From assembly GCA_037951105.1 (NCBI GenBank), contig JBAMJV010004283.1, positions 1 through 64,000 on the forward strand: a DNA stretch of 64,000 nucleotides. Direction: 5' to 3'. Below are positions 23,301-38,300 of the stretch, piece after piece. The position numbers and the translations under genes are program-made. Origin of the DNA: Echinarachnius parma. Lineage: Eukaryota; Echinodermata; Echinoidea; Clypeasteroida; Echinarachniidae. The notes beneath the pieces are model-generated. The model was not told the origin of the DNA, did no database searches, and saw nothing but the letters and a program-made list of their open reading frames with translations. Position 1 is the first letter of the stretch, and each line of letters starts with the position of its first letter.

Positions 23301-26300
23301 ATACTGCTTTATAGGTGATTTAAAAAGAACATCTACGTGTAACTATCAAGGGCATTTTCTTGATTGACTGTACATGTAGATGCATTTGCTTAAAAATATG
23401 AAAATGAACCTGTCTATGAAGACCTACTACATTGTAGTTGTGCATACATGTACTTAACCAGTTGGTGGTCTTTATAGACGGGTTTGACTATTTGTCTGTA
23501 TAGCCAAATGTGTGATACATACACTATAAATGTTTCTTTCCTGACATCCAACCCCCCCCCCCCCCCCCCCCCCTCCCCCTCAGACATCTATCCCAGTTCC
23601 TGCTCCGTGCAATGGGATTATCCTGGAGTTCCTGGTCCCTGACGGAGAGAAAGTGGTGGCAGGACAACAACTCATGAAGATCCAGCTCTCAGGTGAGGGA
23701 AAGTTGATCAATTTGTGACCAACTGACAAAAGTCAGGCTTTTGTCTTCATCTCATGTTTTGCAGAAATTGGCTTCTAAGTGATTTATTTTTATTATGTCA
23801 TTAGCAGTAAATTTTGAAGTAAACATAGTAAATGCCAAATAATTCAATTTTTCATCAATCTGGAATCAAGAAATTAGACCTAGTGAAGAAGCAGAAGAGT
23901 TCTGCTGCGCAATTTAGTTTTCCTGGCTTTAATCTGAACCCAGTCAATTTCCTTTATAGATCTTTAATAATGATTCGATGGTAATGATAAAATAAATGGT
24001 AAAAACACCAAAACAATTTTATATTAAGTAAAAGATGAAATATCTGCACGCATTGTTCTTTCAACTGATTTCTTGTCACCGAAGCCACAAAAAATAAATA
24101 TTGTTCTAATTTGTCAAGTGCATTTTTTTTTTTATAAAGTGTTAATAGTTAGGCCTCATATTTGAAACCAGTAATTGGAATTTTGTGAAAAATGTGTAAT
24201 TTTGTTTAAAATGTGTAATTTTGTTAAAAATGTGTAATTTTGTTAAAAATGTGTAATTTTTTTAAATATGTGTAATTTGATGCCTACAGGAGATGCACCA
24301 GCAAAGCCAGCAGCTGCAAAGGCACCAGCTCCCCCTCCTACTCCTGCACCGGCGCAAGCACCGCCTCCAGCAGCAACCCCAGCCCCAGCCCCACCATCAC
24401 CCATACCAACACAGGCACCTGCGATACCACCTGTACCCACTGCACCTCTTACAGCAAAACCAGGTAAGAAGAAAAATAAAGAAATGGGAGAAAGAGAGAG
24501 AGAGAAAGAGAATAGAGAAAGCAAATAAATTAAACAGGGCTAGACACACACTTACGCTGGCCCGGGGCCCGTAAGACATTTCTTCAAGCTAGAAAAAAAG
24601 TCATATTTTGGTGGCTTTATTGGAAAATTAAAAAAGTCTAATTGACAGTTCCAGAAAGAGGAAATATTGTATTCTTCCATTTCAAGCCAAATATGTTTGT
24701 CTTATCACTGCTCCGCACAGTACAGGGAGTGAACATTTTAATTAAATACAGTTTACATTAAAAAATGTTACTTGGGAGCCAGCAATGTTCCGGGCCACCA
24801 AAAATTGGGGGGGGGGGGGGGGGGGGTGATTTTATTGGTCTGGTGGGGCCACTTGCAAAAAGGATAAGTGTGGAACCGAGTATGTAATCCTTTTGCCCAC
24901 CTGGTAAACCAAACCCAAACCTGAATAACTTGGACCCCAACAAAATTTGCTGGCTGCCAAATTTGTGTGATAGAATTGTGCTTCTAGATGCATATATACA
25001 AGCTATGTTGCTAGAAGAAACATAAACAATCCTGTAAATGTATGTGTCAATACGAGACAGGCACTATTGAAAGTCATTGACCTTGGTCCTGTAGGGGTCA
25101 CTGACCTTAAGAGTTCTCACTTCCAGTATCGGTGGAATGTTATCTTGATAAACTAGTACACTTTTGTCTGAATCGCAGTCATATGCCTTGTATCCTTTCC
25201 GTTTTGCCCTGGATTCAAGTCTCTACTTCTATATTTATCTGATAACCGGGATTTAGCGTTCTGGAAATTGATATCAGTGTGGGAGTCACTGCACTTTTAG
25301 TGGTCTTCTAAGTCAGTTTGGTGAAGTGTACATTGCACTATTTGGAAGAAAATGCCCTTATTTCCTATCCCTTTTCTGTACTTTTTTATTTTGTTGAATA
25401 GTTTGTTTTTTGTATCCTATAATGTAGATTGTGCTACTTCTTTCATGAATCTAGGTACCATTTAGTCTGTGACATTAACAAGCAAATTACATTTTAAACA
25501 TTGAAATTTGAATGCTTCTGGGTATTCTAGTGCTATATTATATTGCCTGCTTGCCACATTGGGCCCTAAACAAAGAGAAGAATTAAAAATAATGTTAATT
25601 GTTTTTCCCAGTCTGGCTTGTAAAATGTATAGAAGTCGGGTGGCTCAAAGTTTATTTTGGGGAGCACGCTCCTTTTAACCCCTACTTATTCATTTAAAAC
25701 AAAATAGTTTGTAAGATTTAGTTATGACTTGTTAACAGTTGGGGGTTCATTTACCTTATATGATTAGATTTAAAAAAAAAGTGTTTGTTCCTTTTTACAT
25801 AATAGTTTGTACCTTCATATCATGTCTTAGATAGTAATTAGGAACTACTGAGATATGTTTTTTCTGTTATCTCCCATGTCTATCACAATCACAGGGTCAA
25901 CAGCTTGATTAGATTATATTCAAGCCCAAAGATATGTTATTGTAGAACATATATATAAGAAATTATGTAATTATGACATTTGCATATTTTCTGTATAAGC
26001 TGGATTAGGATAAACTTGAAATATTAGTATCTGTTCTACATCATGTATGCTATATCATAAGCAAGCCTCCACACTGACTAAGAAATGTACTTGCCCCAAA
26101 AACAAACAAAGAAGAAATAGTCATAGTCATCCCTAACAATATTAGGGGTTATGCATTTGGTTGCAAAGTCTTACATTGAAAATTGTCTATAGACCTCTCT
26201 TCTCAAAGTCTTCCTTTATTCTTACCCTTTTCTCTCTAATACTTGAACATAAATGTTAGTTGCCCAATCGGGCAGGTAAACTAGACTATTTATGAAATTT

Positions 26301-29300
26301 TACTTGCCCCGGGCAAGTGGGCAAGTGCTAGTGTCAAGCCCTATCATAAGGAAAACAAAGTTAAAAATATTTTGATTCATAGAGTATGTCACAAACTTGA
26401 CAAACCTGCAGACCTGTTCAAATATTCTATTTATGAGCATTAGTTTAAATAGATTTATTTTTGACATAAGTATGCTATAAAAACAAATTCTGGTTATGCC
26501 TGAAGTTTGATCATCATACATGTATTTAAATCTTGTGCCTTCACTTAAATAGCATTTGCTCCCAGCCCTTGCAAAGACATGACTCAACAGTAGGGAGATT
26601 AGAGATGCAACGTGATAATTTGATAATTGTCCAGACATCAACCCCAAGTTATTAATGCAATTTCTACAACTGTCAGTCGATATCGTGGCTTTTGTTCTCC
26701 CCAAATCTTGATGATTAGCGACATCCTGTCGGGAAGCATGCTGTACATTCTCACTTGTTGAATGAAATACTTTTGCTATGACAACATATATACACACTGT
26801 AGTGTATGCAACACACCCCAAAACCTCCGTCAGGCATTAATCCTAATAGAGCCAGAGGTCACTCCATGTTCTTTGAAGTCGAAGAAAGTGCGTTGCTAGG
26901 TCACATAACTGGGATTAGGTGGCATAAATCAAGTTTCTAAAAGTTAATCAATTTTCTGCACTGATTCCAACCATCAGATGTTGCCCTCATGCCCTACATA
27001 TTTTGTTGTAGTTTATCCCTCCGGGTAATCCAGCGATTGTTATTTCTGTCAAACCTTAATCGAATTGAGCAAGCTGGATTTGTGAGAAGTGGATCCAAAG
27101 GAGTGACTGACGACTGACTGTCAGGGAGATCAAATCTCATTAGCAGTTTTTGTGTCAGTCTTGATGCTTAAAGTGTCAGTATCCCGAAAGAGTATACTTA
27201 ACTGACTCACCCAAATCAAATTGGCACTTGACAATGGTCCTAACAAATACCGGATATTCCTAGTTTTCTTCCCAAATCTAGTTGCTTCACAAATGTCACT
27301 TTTAATTCCGTTTCTGATATTGTTGGTGCGTGCTAAAAACTGTTCACACTTTATATCTGACTATTTAAAAAATCCATTCTTTAATCTTTTGAAGATCTCT
27401 TCGATATGAAAGTAGGAGCATAATCCTGACTATTAGGATATTAATCCAATACATGCACCTCACCCCCTTTTTGAAATTTCATTTATGATCCATAATAGCG
27501 ACATTTGACTTGTGGTGTCTGCCATAATCATAGTGAATAATTGTTAAGCTTTCATGACAATTATTCTATTATGTGATAAAAGATGATCCAATCAGATTGT
27601 GCAATCTCAAATAGTGATGATACTTGAATTTTCAACATTAAGTTTAACTTGGTTGTAATTTGTTATATCTTTCGAGCATGGTAGAGTTATAATGATTCGT
27701 TTGTAATGTTGTGGTGCAGGGTTTGGTTACTAAAATTTAGTTTGACCAAAACTCAACTATCCCTTTAAAGGGATAGTTGAGTTTTGGTAGAGAGGGCGCT
27801 AGACTACTTTTTGTTGTTGTGAGGTAATGAAAAACTGAGTGTCAAATTTGAAAGAACATACAATTTTAATAACAGAATAAACTTGATTTGATCAAAATCG
27901 ATTCAGAAACGGCTGAAATATCCATAAATATAACCATTTGTAATTGTGTGTTAAATTTTGTTTAAATGCTTGTAAAGGGAGTGTCCGCCTTATGCAAGCC
28001 AAATTTCAAAAGTTGCGAGGTTATTGTCTAAATATGAAAAATGTCATTTAACAGCTTGCCTGAAAAAAATTTGGGCTTGAAATCTTTTTTTCATGGAGTT
28101 ATAGACCTCAAAACAATAAAACGACACTACGCGTTTAATTGTGCATTATACGAGTATTCACCCATGCAAAATTTCGCTCACGATAGCGCCGGCGCATTCC
28201 GGGGATACCACGTTGCTGTGCATGACCCCTACGTGACCCGCGCACAGATTGTGATCGAACAACGGCGTAAGCGAATACCAAACAAAATAACTAAGACTCG
28301 CTAAAACTGACTACATGTAATTGTATATTCTTCATTTTCGAGACCTTTTCCGTGACATACCTTTAAAAATGTCGGCTTCACGATACCTTTACAAGAATAG
28401 GTACAATATTGTTGTAATATTATGCTAAATCATTTATTGACGGATATATAGTTCGGTGGAGGGACGCATTTGTTTTTCATTCGTAGAATCCAAATTACAG
28501 GGTTGTTCGATCTGAATTTTTGTGTGTGTGTTACATTCATCCTCATCCGTCTACTGGAAACTGTTCAGACAATTTGTAAAAGGCGGACACTCCCTTTTTT
28601 TAATGATAACAGGCTTTTTACTTAGTCGGTTGTAATTTATTATACCTTTTGAGCATGGTAGAGTTATAACGATTAGTTTGTAATGTTGTGGTGCAGGTTT
28701 TGGTTACTAAAATTTAGTTTAACCAAAACTCAACTATCCCTTTAACCCTAATCCCATTAGGGGGGGGGGGGGCCATTTTGGCCCCCCCCCCTGTCGTTTT
28801 TTTCGACGTGCATCTAGACCGATTGGAATTTCACGTTCAAACTTCATGACTTTTTTCTCTCAAGTCTCCCGCATGTTTTGATATATAATTCACCCTGGTC
28901 GGACATGTAGAACTGATTTTAGAGGTCGATAATTGCTCAACCGTCGCAAAAAACTGCAATTTTTGTACAGGTTTCTATGTAATTTATATATCAGATGCCA
29001 TGTAAACTCCAAATCTGTTATAATTGTTACATTGAATTATAAGTTGGATTATTTCTTTGTTATTAGTTTAATTCATACACTTCAGAGATAAATTCTTCTA
29101 AAAAAAGCAAAAAAAAACCAACAATAAAAACAATAAAATACATAAGAATGAAAACAATGGGGGTAAATCCGGGAATACTAATTTGCATATTTGCATAATT
29201 TATGCAAATTAGTGATATACTTTATCACCATAAAAAACATGGATATGATGAATTACTTCATTTGAAAGTATTTTTACAGAAAACCTGTCATTTCTCTTGA

Positions 29301-32300
29301 TTTTAGATGAAAATCCCAATTTTCCCCCAAATTCATCAAAAATTTGCATATTCAAAATGTTAATTAATTATTGAAGAAAAAAAATAATGGTCCAAATTTT
29401 TTTTTCTTCAAATTCTTATTCTTCTTGACTTGTTTTACGTATGTGCCAATTATCAAGTCGATCGGTCCATTCGTTGCCGAGATTTGAGGGGGGGGGGGGC
29501 CAAAATGGCCCCCCCCGTAATGGACTCAAGTGACCAAAATAACCCAATGGGAATAGGGTTAAACTTGTTTGTTTGTCACTGTATGTGGGTTGTAAGTGTT
29601 CCCTATTTATCAGTGCTCCACATTAACTTTGTTCTAGTGGCCCTTCTGGCCACCAAAGTCTTTAGTCAAATTTTGAGTGGCCCCCCCCCCTTAAAAAAAA
29701 CAAAAATAATTATCTTTAAGTAACCAACAAACCAGCGAAAAAAATACACGGGGGCGGCGGGCGAATTCGCCCCCGAAATGCCCAAATTCGCCCCCGAAAA
29801 AAAAAAATTCGCCCCCGAAAAAAAAAAAAAGTTTTTTTTTTTTTTTTTGATTTTCGGGATTTTTCTGTTTGGATTGTGATCAAATGCTTATAAAATGATC
29901 ACTTACAGCATTATAGCTTATTAGTAGCCCTTGAAATTCGAAAAAGAGCCCGGAAATTTGTAGCCCCCGAAAGTTGGAAAAGTAGCCCCCGAAATGGAGC
30001 CCCCGAAATAAAAATATTAATTTTTTCGCTGCAACAAACATGTTTTTTGTAAATGATTTCAATAAAACAGAATAAATCTTTGCATATTATGTATGTATAA
30101 TGTAGCTCAATCATCCTCAATAGATTTACTAAGCTGGGATGATTTCATGAATATTGTCCTAATTTTATAAATTGATTCCGTACTTAGGCCGAGTCATCAG
30201 GGTTATTTTATAAACTGGGCCCGGACAGACTTGCACCGGTCGGGCACCACCAGTGCACCGGGATGGGAGCACTCTGTAGTAACAGTTGCAAATTGACACG
30301 CTAGTCTAGGGGCAGGCTCTCATAAGAGCTTACTATTTGAAGTAGCATTTATACAATTTTCTCATACTACAAAATTGTTGTTTGTTTTTTTCTTTTTAGG
30401 TGCACCGGTTCAGAATAAAAATGTAGTGTTCTAATAGTGCAAATATTTATGAATCATAAAATTGAAGTCCTTTTGGTTTTGTACGTCATAATCCCTGAAG
30501 CAAATAAAGTGACTTTCTATTCGCCCTTGTCTTTCCCAACTAACAATTAAAAAAAAAAAAAATCTTTATATCAGGTTTGTTTTTTATATGATTTCTCTTG
30601 CAGTATCTGCAGTTCCAGTGAGGCCTGCTGCAGCAGCTTCTCCGCCCCCTGAGGCTGCACCTGTGTTTGGTGCTAGGACAGAGCAGAGGGTAAGGTTTCT
30701 ATCAAATATATATATATATACAGTTAAACCTGTCTTTGTGGCCACCTGTCTATAGCAGCCAATCTGCCTATAGTGGCCACCAAAAGTGATCCCATCAAAA
30801 CTGTCTTAGTGGCCACCTGTCTATATCAGCCAATCTGCCTGTAGTGGCCACCAAAAGTGATCCCATCAAAACTGTCTTAGTGGCCACCTGTCTATATCAG
30901 CCAATCTGCCTGTAGTGGCTACCAAAAGTGATCCCATGCAAGGGGAATCAATTTTATGGAACCTGTCTACAGGGTTCACCTGTCTACAGTGGCAATTTTT
31001 CTTGTTTCCCTTTTAAAGGGACAGTCCGCCTTTTACAAATCATCTGAAAAGTTTCCAGTATCTAGATGGGGATAAATATGACACCCATGTGAAATTTTAA
31101 ATTGAACGACGCTGTAATTTAGATTCTATGAAGGAAAAACTACCAAGAAAAATTAGCAAAGATATCCTCTCTTCAATGTACTACATTTCGGCCACTTGAT
31201 ATGTTTAGCTGATTCACTGGTCAGAATACAACTGTCATGAACTTATTCGCAAGAAACCTGTGTATAGATACAATTTCTTATATGCAAGCTACAAAATAAC
31301 AATCTCAAATGAAAGAAAGAAGGAATAGATCTTAAAGGGGACCACCAGGCAAAGGACAACACATTATTATATGTTTTGGTACCGTTTTGTGATATCAAAT
31401 AGATACCCAACATTTTGCAAAGGGTTGTGTAATTCATAATCAAAGCAATTAATTTCCACCACTTACGGAACCACAGCTATCTCGTGGTTCCACATGGGCC
31501 AGGCATTTGCGAGTGCGCCAATGCAATTCACGTGTACGTCAATATAATCCCGGATGATTCGTTCGCTCTGCATAGAGCGCCGCTGGCTCTGCTCGCATAA
31601 TAGTCTGCGCATTCAGACCGCATGACCGCATGGCTGAGAATGGTGATGCGTTTTCCAATTATATATTTTTTCTGAAAACATATTTTTGTGAACTTATTGA
31701 AGGAATGGAATACTAAAGATGTTACCTTTCTATAAAAAGATTATTATTTTTGGGTGGTGGTACCCTTTAAGTTTGAATTATATTGTTGAGTTAGAACAGG
31801 TCCTGCTAGCCTGGGGCCACCAAAAATTAGATTCAGGCCACCAAATTTCATTGATGCTAAATTCCACTGGCACAAATAGGCAACCAAATATTATAGAATT
31901 GTTTTATTAATTTTTTTAGGTTTTGGGCCACCAGATTTTGAAAATCTTGTTTTGACTTGCCCAACTGGGCCCACAAGGCAAAAAAGCTTATTTCTAGGCT
32001 ACTGTGAGTTATACATATATGGACAATCTGTATATATCCGTGCAAGGTCATTCTTTTGTCTACTCGAGCAAAAAAACAGTAACAAAAACTCACATTTTAC
32101 GGCTGTCAAAGATATTACATTTATTTGTTATCATAGCATCTGATACAGGCATACATTGTGTCGTATTATATCCTTAAACATTCCATTGTTAATATTACAA
32201 TATTTAAGAGAAACATGACATCAGTTGTAAATGATTATATAATATTGACTGGCCTTGAGTGGTATATCAGAAATATTGCATTCGCTAGGATCATATTGCA

Positions 32301-35300
32301 CGAGTCGAAGACGAGTGCAATATGATCCTAGCGAATGCAATATTTCTGATATATCACGAAAGAACAAGCCAGTCAATATTATTATTATTATACATACTAT
32401 CCAGAGCAAAACATAAATAAACAAAAACATACATCTTACTCCGTCTTGTTCAGTGAAGAATACTAATGCATTGAATCTCAAATTACTGTAGCAGAGGTGC
32501 GTAAACGTATTCATACGTCACAATTAGATACACACAAAGCCATTCATGCGTCATTAATAAACGCGCGTATGAATTTGCGCACTTCCGCGCAGGATTGAAT
32601 ATCAGCTCCATGGAGGGGTAATATCGTCTGATATTGCACTCGCAAATACACATTTGTAGAGCTACATAATACACGTTACGATGGTAATATCATAACAATA
32701 ATGAACGCTATGACTGACAAACCCGAGACGGAAACAAAATACATGATTTATTGAATCGGAAAACTAGCCTGTATGTGTAATAATTATGAATGTTGCATAT
32801 CAGGCAAAAAGCAAATGCAGGATTTAGCCAACACCGTATGTTATTCATGGATTGTGGAATAGGTTGCGTGTCTCTTGTGTCTTGTTTTGGAGGATTTTTT
32901 CAATGACATTCTTAATCATAATTAGCATTGAAAAATTAACCTGTTCCCTACTAAATTTGCAAAATTTAAAGAGTTAACACAGTGTCCACCAGGTTCCTGC
33001 AGGCAACATGTTAATATGATGACACACGCAGTACCCCGGGGTACCGTTGTACCCCGGTATCCCGCGTTGTGTAGCGCCATCTTGTGTCCACCCGAAGTAC
33101 AACCTTACCGCAGAGCAATCATGGACGCCGCTGGTGTATTGCATTGTGCATAATTTTACACTCTTTGGTACCCCAGTGTACAGCCCTGAAAAATAAATCA
33201 ATAATTAAACAAAATGGCGGATTTTCATTTGGTACCCCAGGGTACCATTTATGTCATCATATTATGCCCTTTACAATTGATCAAAATCATATAATTTTTC
33301 TCCCGTCTACAGGTAAAGATGTCCCGTATGAGGTTGAGGATAGCACAGAGACTGAAGGATGCACAGAACACCAATGCAATGCTTACTACTTTCAACGAAA
33401 TCGACATGAGGTACAGTGCAGTCTAAAGCCCCAGGCACACAAGAGCGCACTCAACCCCAATCCGACTGGTTTTCAGTCGGGCTAGAGTCGGGCCCGAGTA
33501 GTGAGGCCTTGCACACTGACCCAATCTGACTGAAAAACAATCAGATCGGGTCAAGCCGGCTCTGTGTGCGTTTGACTTTATTATATCAATAGTATCCTGT
33601 ATGTGAATGGTTCTTATTGTAATAGTGTCATGTCGGGTTGTCCATTTCTTTGCAATTTGGTTAAAAGTCCAACTTTTACTTTACACAATATGAAATATTT
33701 ATGCATGGTTTTAAGGAAACATTCTGTATCTTCAATACCTTTGTGATCCCTTGTTAAGGTTTAGTTTGGAAATTTGTAGCTATAGACTATCAAATGCAAT
33801 ATTAAATATCGCCATCCTTAGTGAGACAATTGAAAAGTCATAACACATTTCATTCTTCTATTGCCATAAGCATAACAAGGTACACTATACGCAGCATTTG
33901 TTTTGCCCTTCAGCAAGGCATTTAATTCATATAGGTGTATAAATGGGTACTCTGTAAGATGGGAGGGTATGTGAAGCATGTGTGCACTTCTAAAGTAGCT
34001 CTGGTTTGAATGCTCCCCAGGGAATGGGGAGAGAGAGTGCACATTAAGTGCTGGATTGATTGTGGGTGTGTATCTATATTAGTTGAAGAGCCCTCTGGGA
34101 GAACAGTACCAAAGCACTGAAGACAGAAGATGCTTCTCTGGGTAAACAAAATTATATCCCTCATAAGATCGTTTTACCATTGAATTTGACAAACGATAGT
34201 TTTGGACAACACGCTCAATCACGTGACTGGGCTTGTTAGTAAAAACTAACACTAAAAGTGCGTTATGCGCTCGTCCCATAGATCATGTGTTTTAGCAAAA
34301 TACACACGCAAACAAATTTGTGCAGTACTCTATGGCGCACACGTTTTAGTCACGTGATTACCCTTGTTAGTAAAAACTAACACTTATCTAGGTCAAAGGA
34401 AGAAGAACGTCAAGACAGCCAATAAGCACATCCTTGGGCGCGCTGATACGCATTCATCGCGCATGTGCGCAACTGCCAGCGGGTTGGTGCGCACTCAGTT
34501 TTGCGTCTTTGTTATTGTATGCGCAAAATAAACAATGACATTAAGCATATTAGATGCGCCATGGTTCTGGAGGCTCATACTGGCTTCATCAATGTCGATT
34601 GATTTTTATGTCAAAATTTACGAAGTATTTTATGAAATATTGAAGAGATTTTCACTTATTTTGCTATAAGATGAACGCAATCCATAATATTGATGAGTGA
34701 TATAAAACAACTAACTAATGTGCTTGATTGTGATAGGCAATCTATTACCTTGGTGGGCTCAAAATGACTATTACCCTCAGCTACGCTTCGGGTAATAGTC
34801 ATTTCGAGCCCACCTCGGTAATAGATACTATCACAAGAAGCCCATTCGTTATTTATATACTAATTATTATATTAGAAGTATTATTATTATGATATTCATG
34901 CCCAACTAGGTATCCACTTATTCAAGTTTTGGGGTTGATTGCAGCAATGCAGAAGTAAATAAATGCCAGGGCATCAAATGGTAGATCAAACTCTGGATGT
35001 GTGGATCAGAAATAACATACAATTTAAAACAAGTATACCTTGTTACCTCGCCTCTGTGCAGATATCGATATTAAACATGATGATCAGTTATGATTTCTAC
35101 TGCCACGCATATTTAGAAAATGTCAAATAAAAAAAACATCTATCTATCTCTTTATCTATGTGATATTCAGCAATATCATAGCGATGAGAAGTAAGTACAA
35201 GGAGAACTTCCAGAAGAAACACGGGATCAAGCTCGGCTTCATGTCGGCGTTTGTCAAGGCTACATCGTATGCCCTCAAGGCGATGCCCGTTGTCAATGCA

Positions 35301-38300
35301 GGTCAGTTGTCTCTGCACTTCTCTTTCCTTGTAAACATTACTAGCCTCCTCGTAGCATCAAAATATATACACTCAAACCTGTCTTAGTGGCCACCTGTCT
35401 ATAGCGGCCAACCTGCCAATAGTGGCCACCAAAAGTGATCCCTTGCAGATACAACAAACCCTGTTATGGAACCTGTCTATAGAGGTCACCACTGTTCTTG
35501 TGGTTCCTCTAGGTGGTCATTATACACAGGTGTGACTGTATTTCTTTCTTAGTAACAGTATTATTCAATTTATTTCAAATATTAGGGAAACTGACCAGAA
35601 CAATTTGCACTTCGAGTTTGGGGAGATAAAGCCTAGAAATTCCTAAATGAATTTGCGTAAAGTTAAGAAAGAAATGAAATGGTTTGTGAAAAAGAATTTT
35701 CTTAAAATTAAGCAAATCATGGCCATACAATTCAGGGTAGAAACATTAAATGGTCTTTATTATCTGGGCTGCTAACCTATTAACTCATCGTTTGCATGGT
35801 GATATCTCATCCCTTTCCCCATGGTGCCACTGTAAACCTAATGTGTATCAATGTTTACAATGGAAACAAATAACTAGACATCTGAAATCAGAATGCAAAT
35901 GTATACTAGTGATTGGCTAGACTCAAATCGGTTCTTTTTGCTTCCTGCAGTATTATTGCAGTGCTTGAAATTAACACAGGCCCCCTGGCCTGGGGCCACT
36001 GTAAATTAGCCTGGGGCCACCAAATTTCACTGATGCTAAATTTTTCTTACCCAAATAGGCAACCAAATATAACATAGTTTTGATTGTTTTTATTTGGGGC
36101 CACCAGATTCAGGTTTCTGGCCACTATAAATTGAAAAATCTTGTTTTTACCTACAGAACAGGGCCACAATGCAGGACAGTTAGTTTCTATTGTTTTTATA
36201 AGCAACGTTCACAACTTCACATCTGTGTATTATGATAGTGTTCTCATTATTTTCCCAATGTACATATGAACTTATGTCTGTTTTCTCCTTGAACATGCCC
36301 ATAAATGGAAAGCAGTGTTCGGGGAACAAATTAATGATTAAATCAAAAATTATTTCAAATGGTTTTTTTCCCCCTCTCTTTTACTCCTAACCCACACAGT
36401 TATTGATGAAAGTGAGATTGTTTATCGTGACTATGTTGACGTCAGCGTAGCAGTAGCAACACCCAAGGTAAGGAAAGAACAGTTCCGTTAGTTAAAGGGG
36501 AAGGAAATCCTAGCCTTTTGACTTCCTGGATGTTATGAGAGCATAACTCCCGTCATTGCTAGTCACTTATTTCCTCTTGAATATTCCCGATTACAAAAAT
36601 AATAAATATTTGATGGACCACTGTCGTCTGGAGGCGGCCATTTCTTCAACTACTCGCGGTGAAATGACGTGGCAGGTGGAGAACCCAATAGCATATCGTA
36701 ACCCGCTATTGTGTTCTCCGCCTGACACGTCATTGCACCGCGAGAAGTTGAAGAAATGGCTGCCTCCTGTGGGCATTGAAAGCAGACGACAGTGGGCCAT
36801 AAAATATGGATTATTTTCATTGTTGGGAATATTCAAGAGGAAATAATTGACAAGCAATGACAGGAGTTATGCTCTCATCACATCCAGTAAGTCAAAATGC
36901 TAGGATTTCCTTCCCCTTTTAATAAAGTGATCCATTTACCTTGTCAAATTCAATTGAAATCACTTCTGACATTTTGCATTTCTCTTGTACCTTTTGTTTG
37001 GATAAAATGCTAACAGAAGTTTTTATTTTTCAAATGTCTCCCTCATTATGGATATATTTATGATTGAATCGAGTAGTGTTTTTAGATAGCTTTTAGATTG
37101 TAGGACAAATCAATGGGCAGTAGGTGATAAAATCTGTCATCAATTTTCACTAGGTAAACAGTGAACAAATTATCCATGTTATTTTCGTGGATTTGAAAAT
37201 TTCTCAAAACTGAGTACTAGAAAAATAATTAAACTTTGTTGAATTCATTTTTCTTGCTGCATTCTGTCGACCTTTTGCCCAAAATCGATTTGCTTCAGGA
37301 GTTACCTAGAAAAGCAATTAGGGGATTCATGTCATTAGGCACATAATCTTCCTAATAAGTATTTCTGATTAATTTCCGTGGACGCAGCTTATGCAAAGAG
37401 TATTTTTTTATTTATAGGTCAGTCCGCTATTTTTGGAGAGATTAAGGAACTTCTAATGATCAAAGTAGCCTTGAAAATTACTATTTTTATGCCTCCGCCA
37501 ACGAAGTGGCTGGAGGCATTATGTTTTCGGGTTGTCCGTCCATCCGTCCGTCCGTCCTGTTTTCGTTCTCGCGATATCTCAAGAACCGGTTGACGGATCA
37601 ATTTTAAACTTGGTATGAGTATACATATTGGGGTGACAATGATCTGATTAGATTTTGGGGGTCATGCAGTCAAGGTCACAGGGCTCATTATATATGCAAA
37701 AATAGCTTGTAATGGCAAAATCTAAAGAACTGAATGTCAAAATTCAATCAAACTTAGAACCTGGATGCATTTTAGAAAGCCAATGAAGCCATATAATTTT
37801 GGTGTCATGAGGTCAAAGGTCAAGGTCACAGGACTCAATATACATGCAAAAATCGCTTGTAATTGTATAAACTAAAAAACTGAATGTCAGAATTCAAAGT
37901 CACTAGATCCCTTTAGTTTTAAATCATTAGATGCAAGTGAGTTAGGTTGATCAGAAAAAGTCACTAGATCCCTTTAATTTGAAATCGTTAGATGCAAGTG
38001 AGTTAGGTTGATCAGACAAAGTCACTAGATCCCTTTAATTTTAAATCGTTATATGCAAGTGAGTTAGGTTGATCAGACAAAGGGTGGTATTCTAATATTT
38101 GTCCTAAGTCAAATTTCATCCTAAGTCATGATTTTGTCCTAAGTGGTATTCCAATATCCTTCCTAAATATCCTCCTAAGTCACTTCCTAACTTTTGTCCT
38201 AACTTTTGTCCTAACTTTAAGGCAAATATGCAAATTTATGCAAATTAGCGACTTAGGACAAATTGGTATTCTAAAATGCACTTAGGATGACATTTCTAGG

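Noticed and set aside
24243-24579. Gly/Ala-rich and Gln/His-rich frames over DLST exon 8
   Set aside because: Shadows of the Pro/Ala linker exon in other frames.
26300-26821. 173-codon minus-strand frame
   Set aside because: No recognisable motif, AT-rich chance-like composition, and its end overlaps a dispersed repeat inside DLST intron 8.
36556-36857. Two similar open frames on opposite strands
   Set aside because: Product of the palindromic element at 36492-36922.
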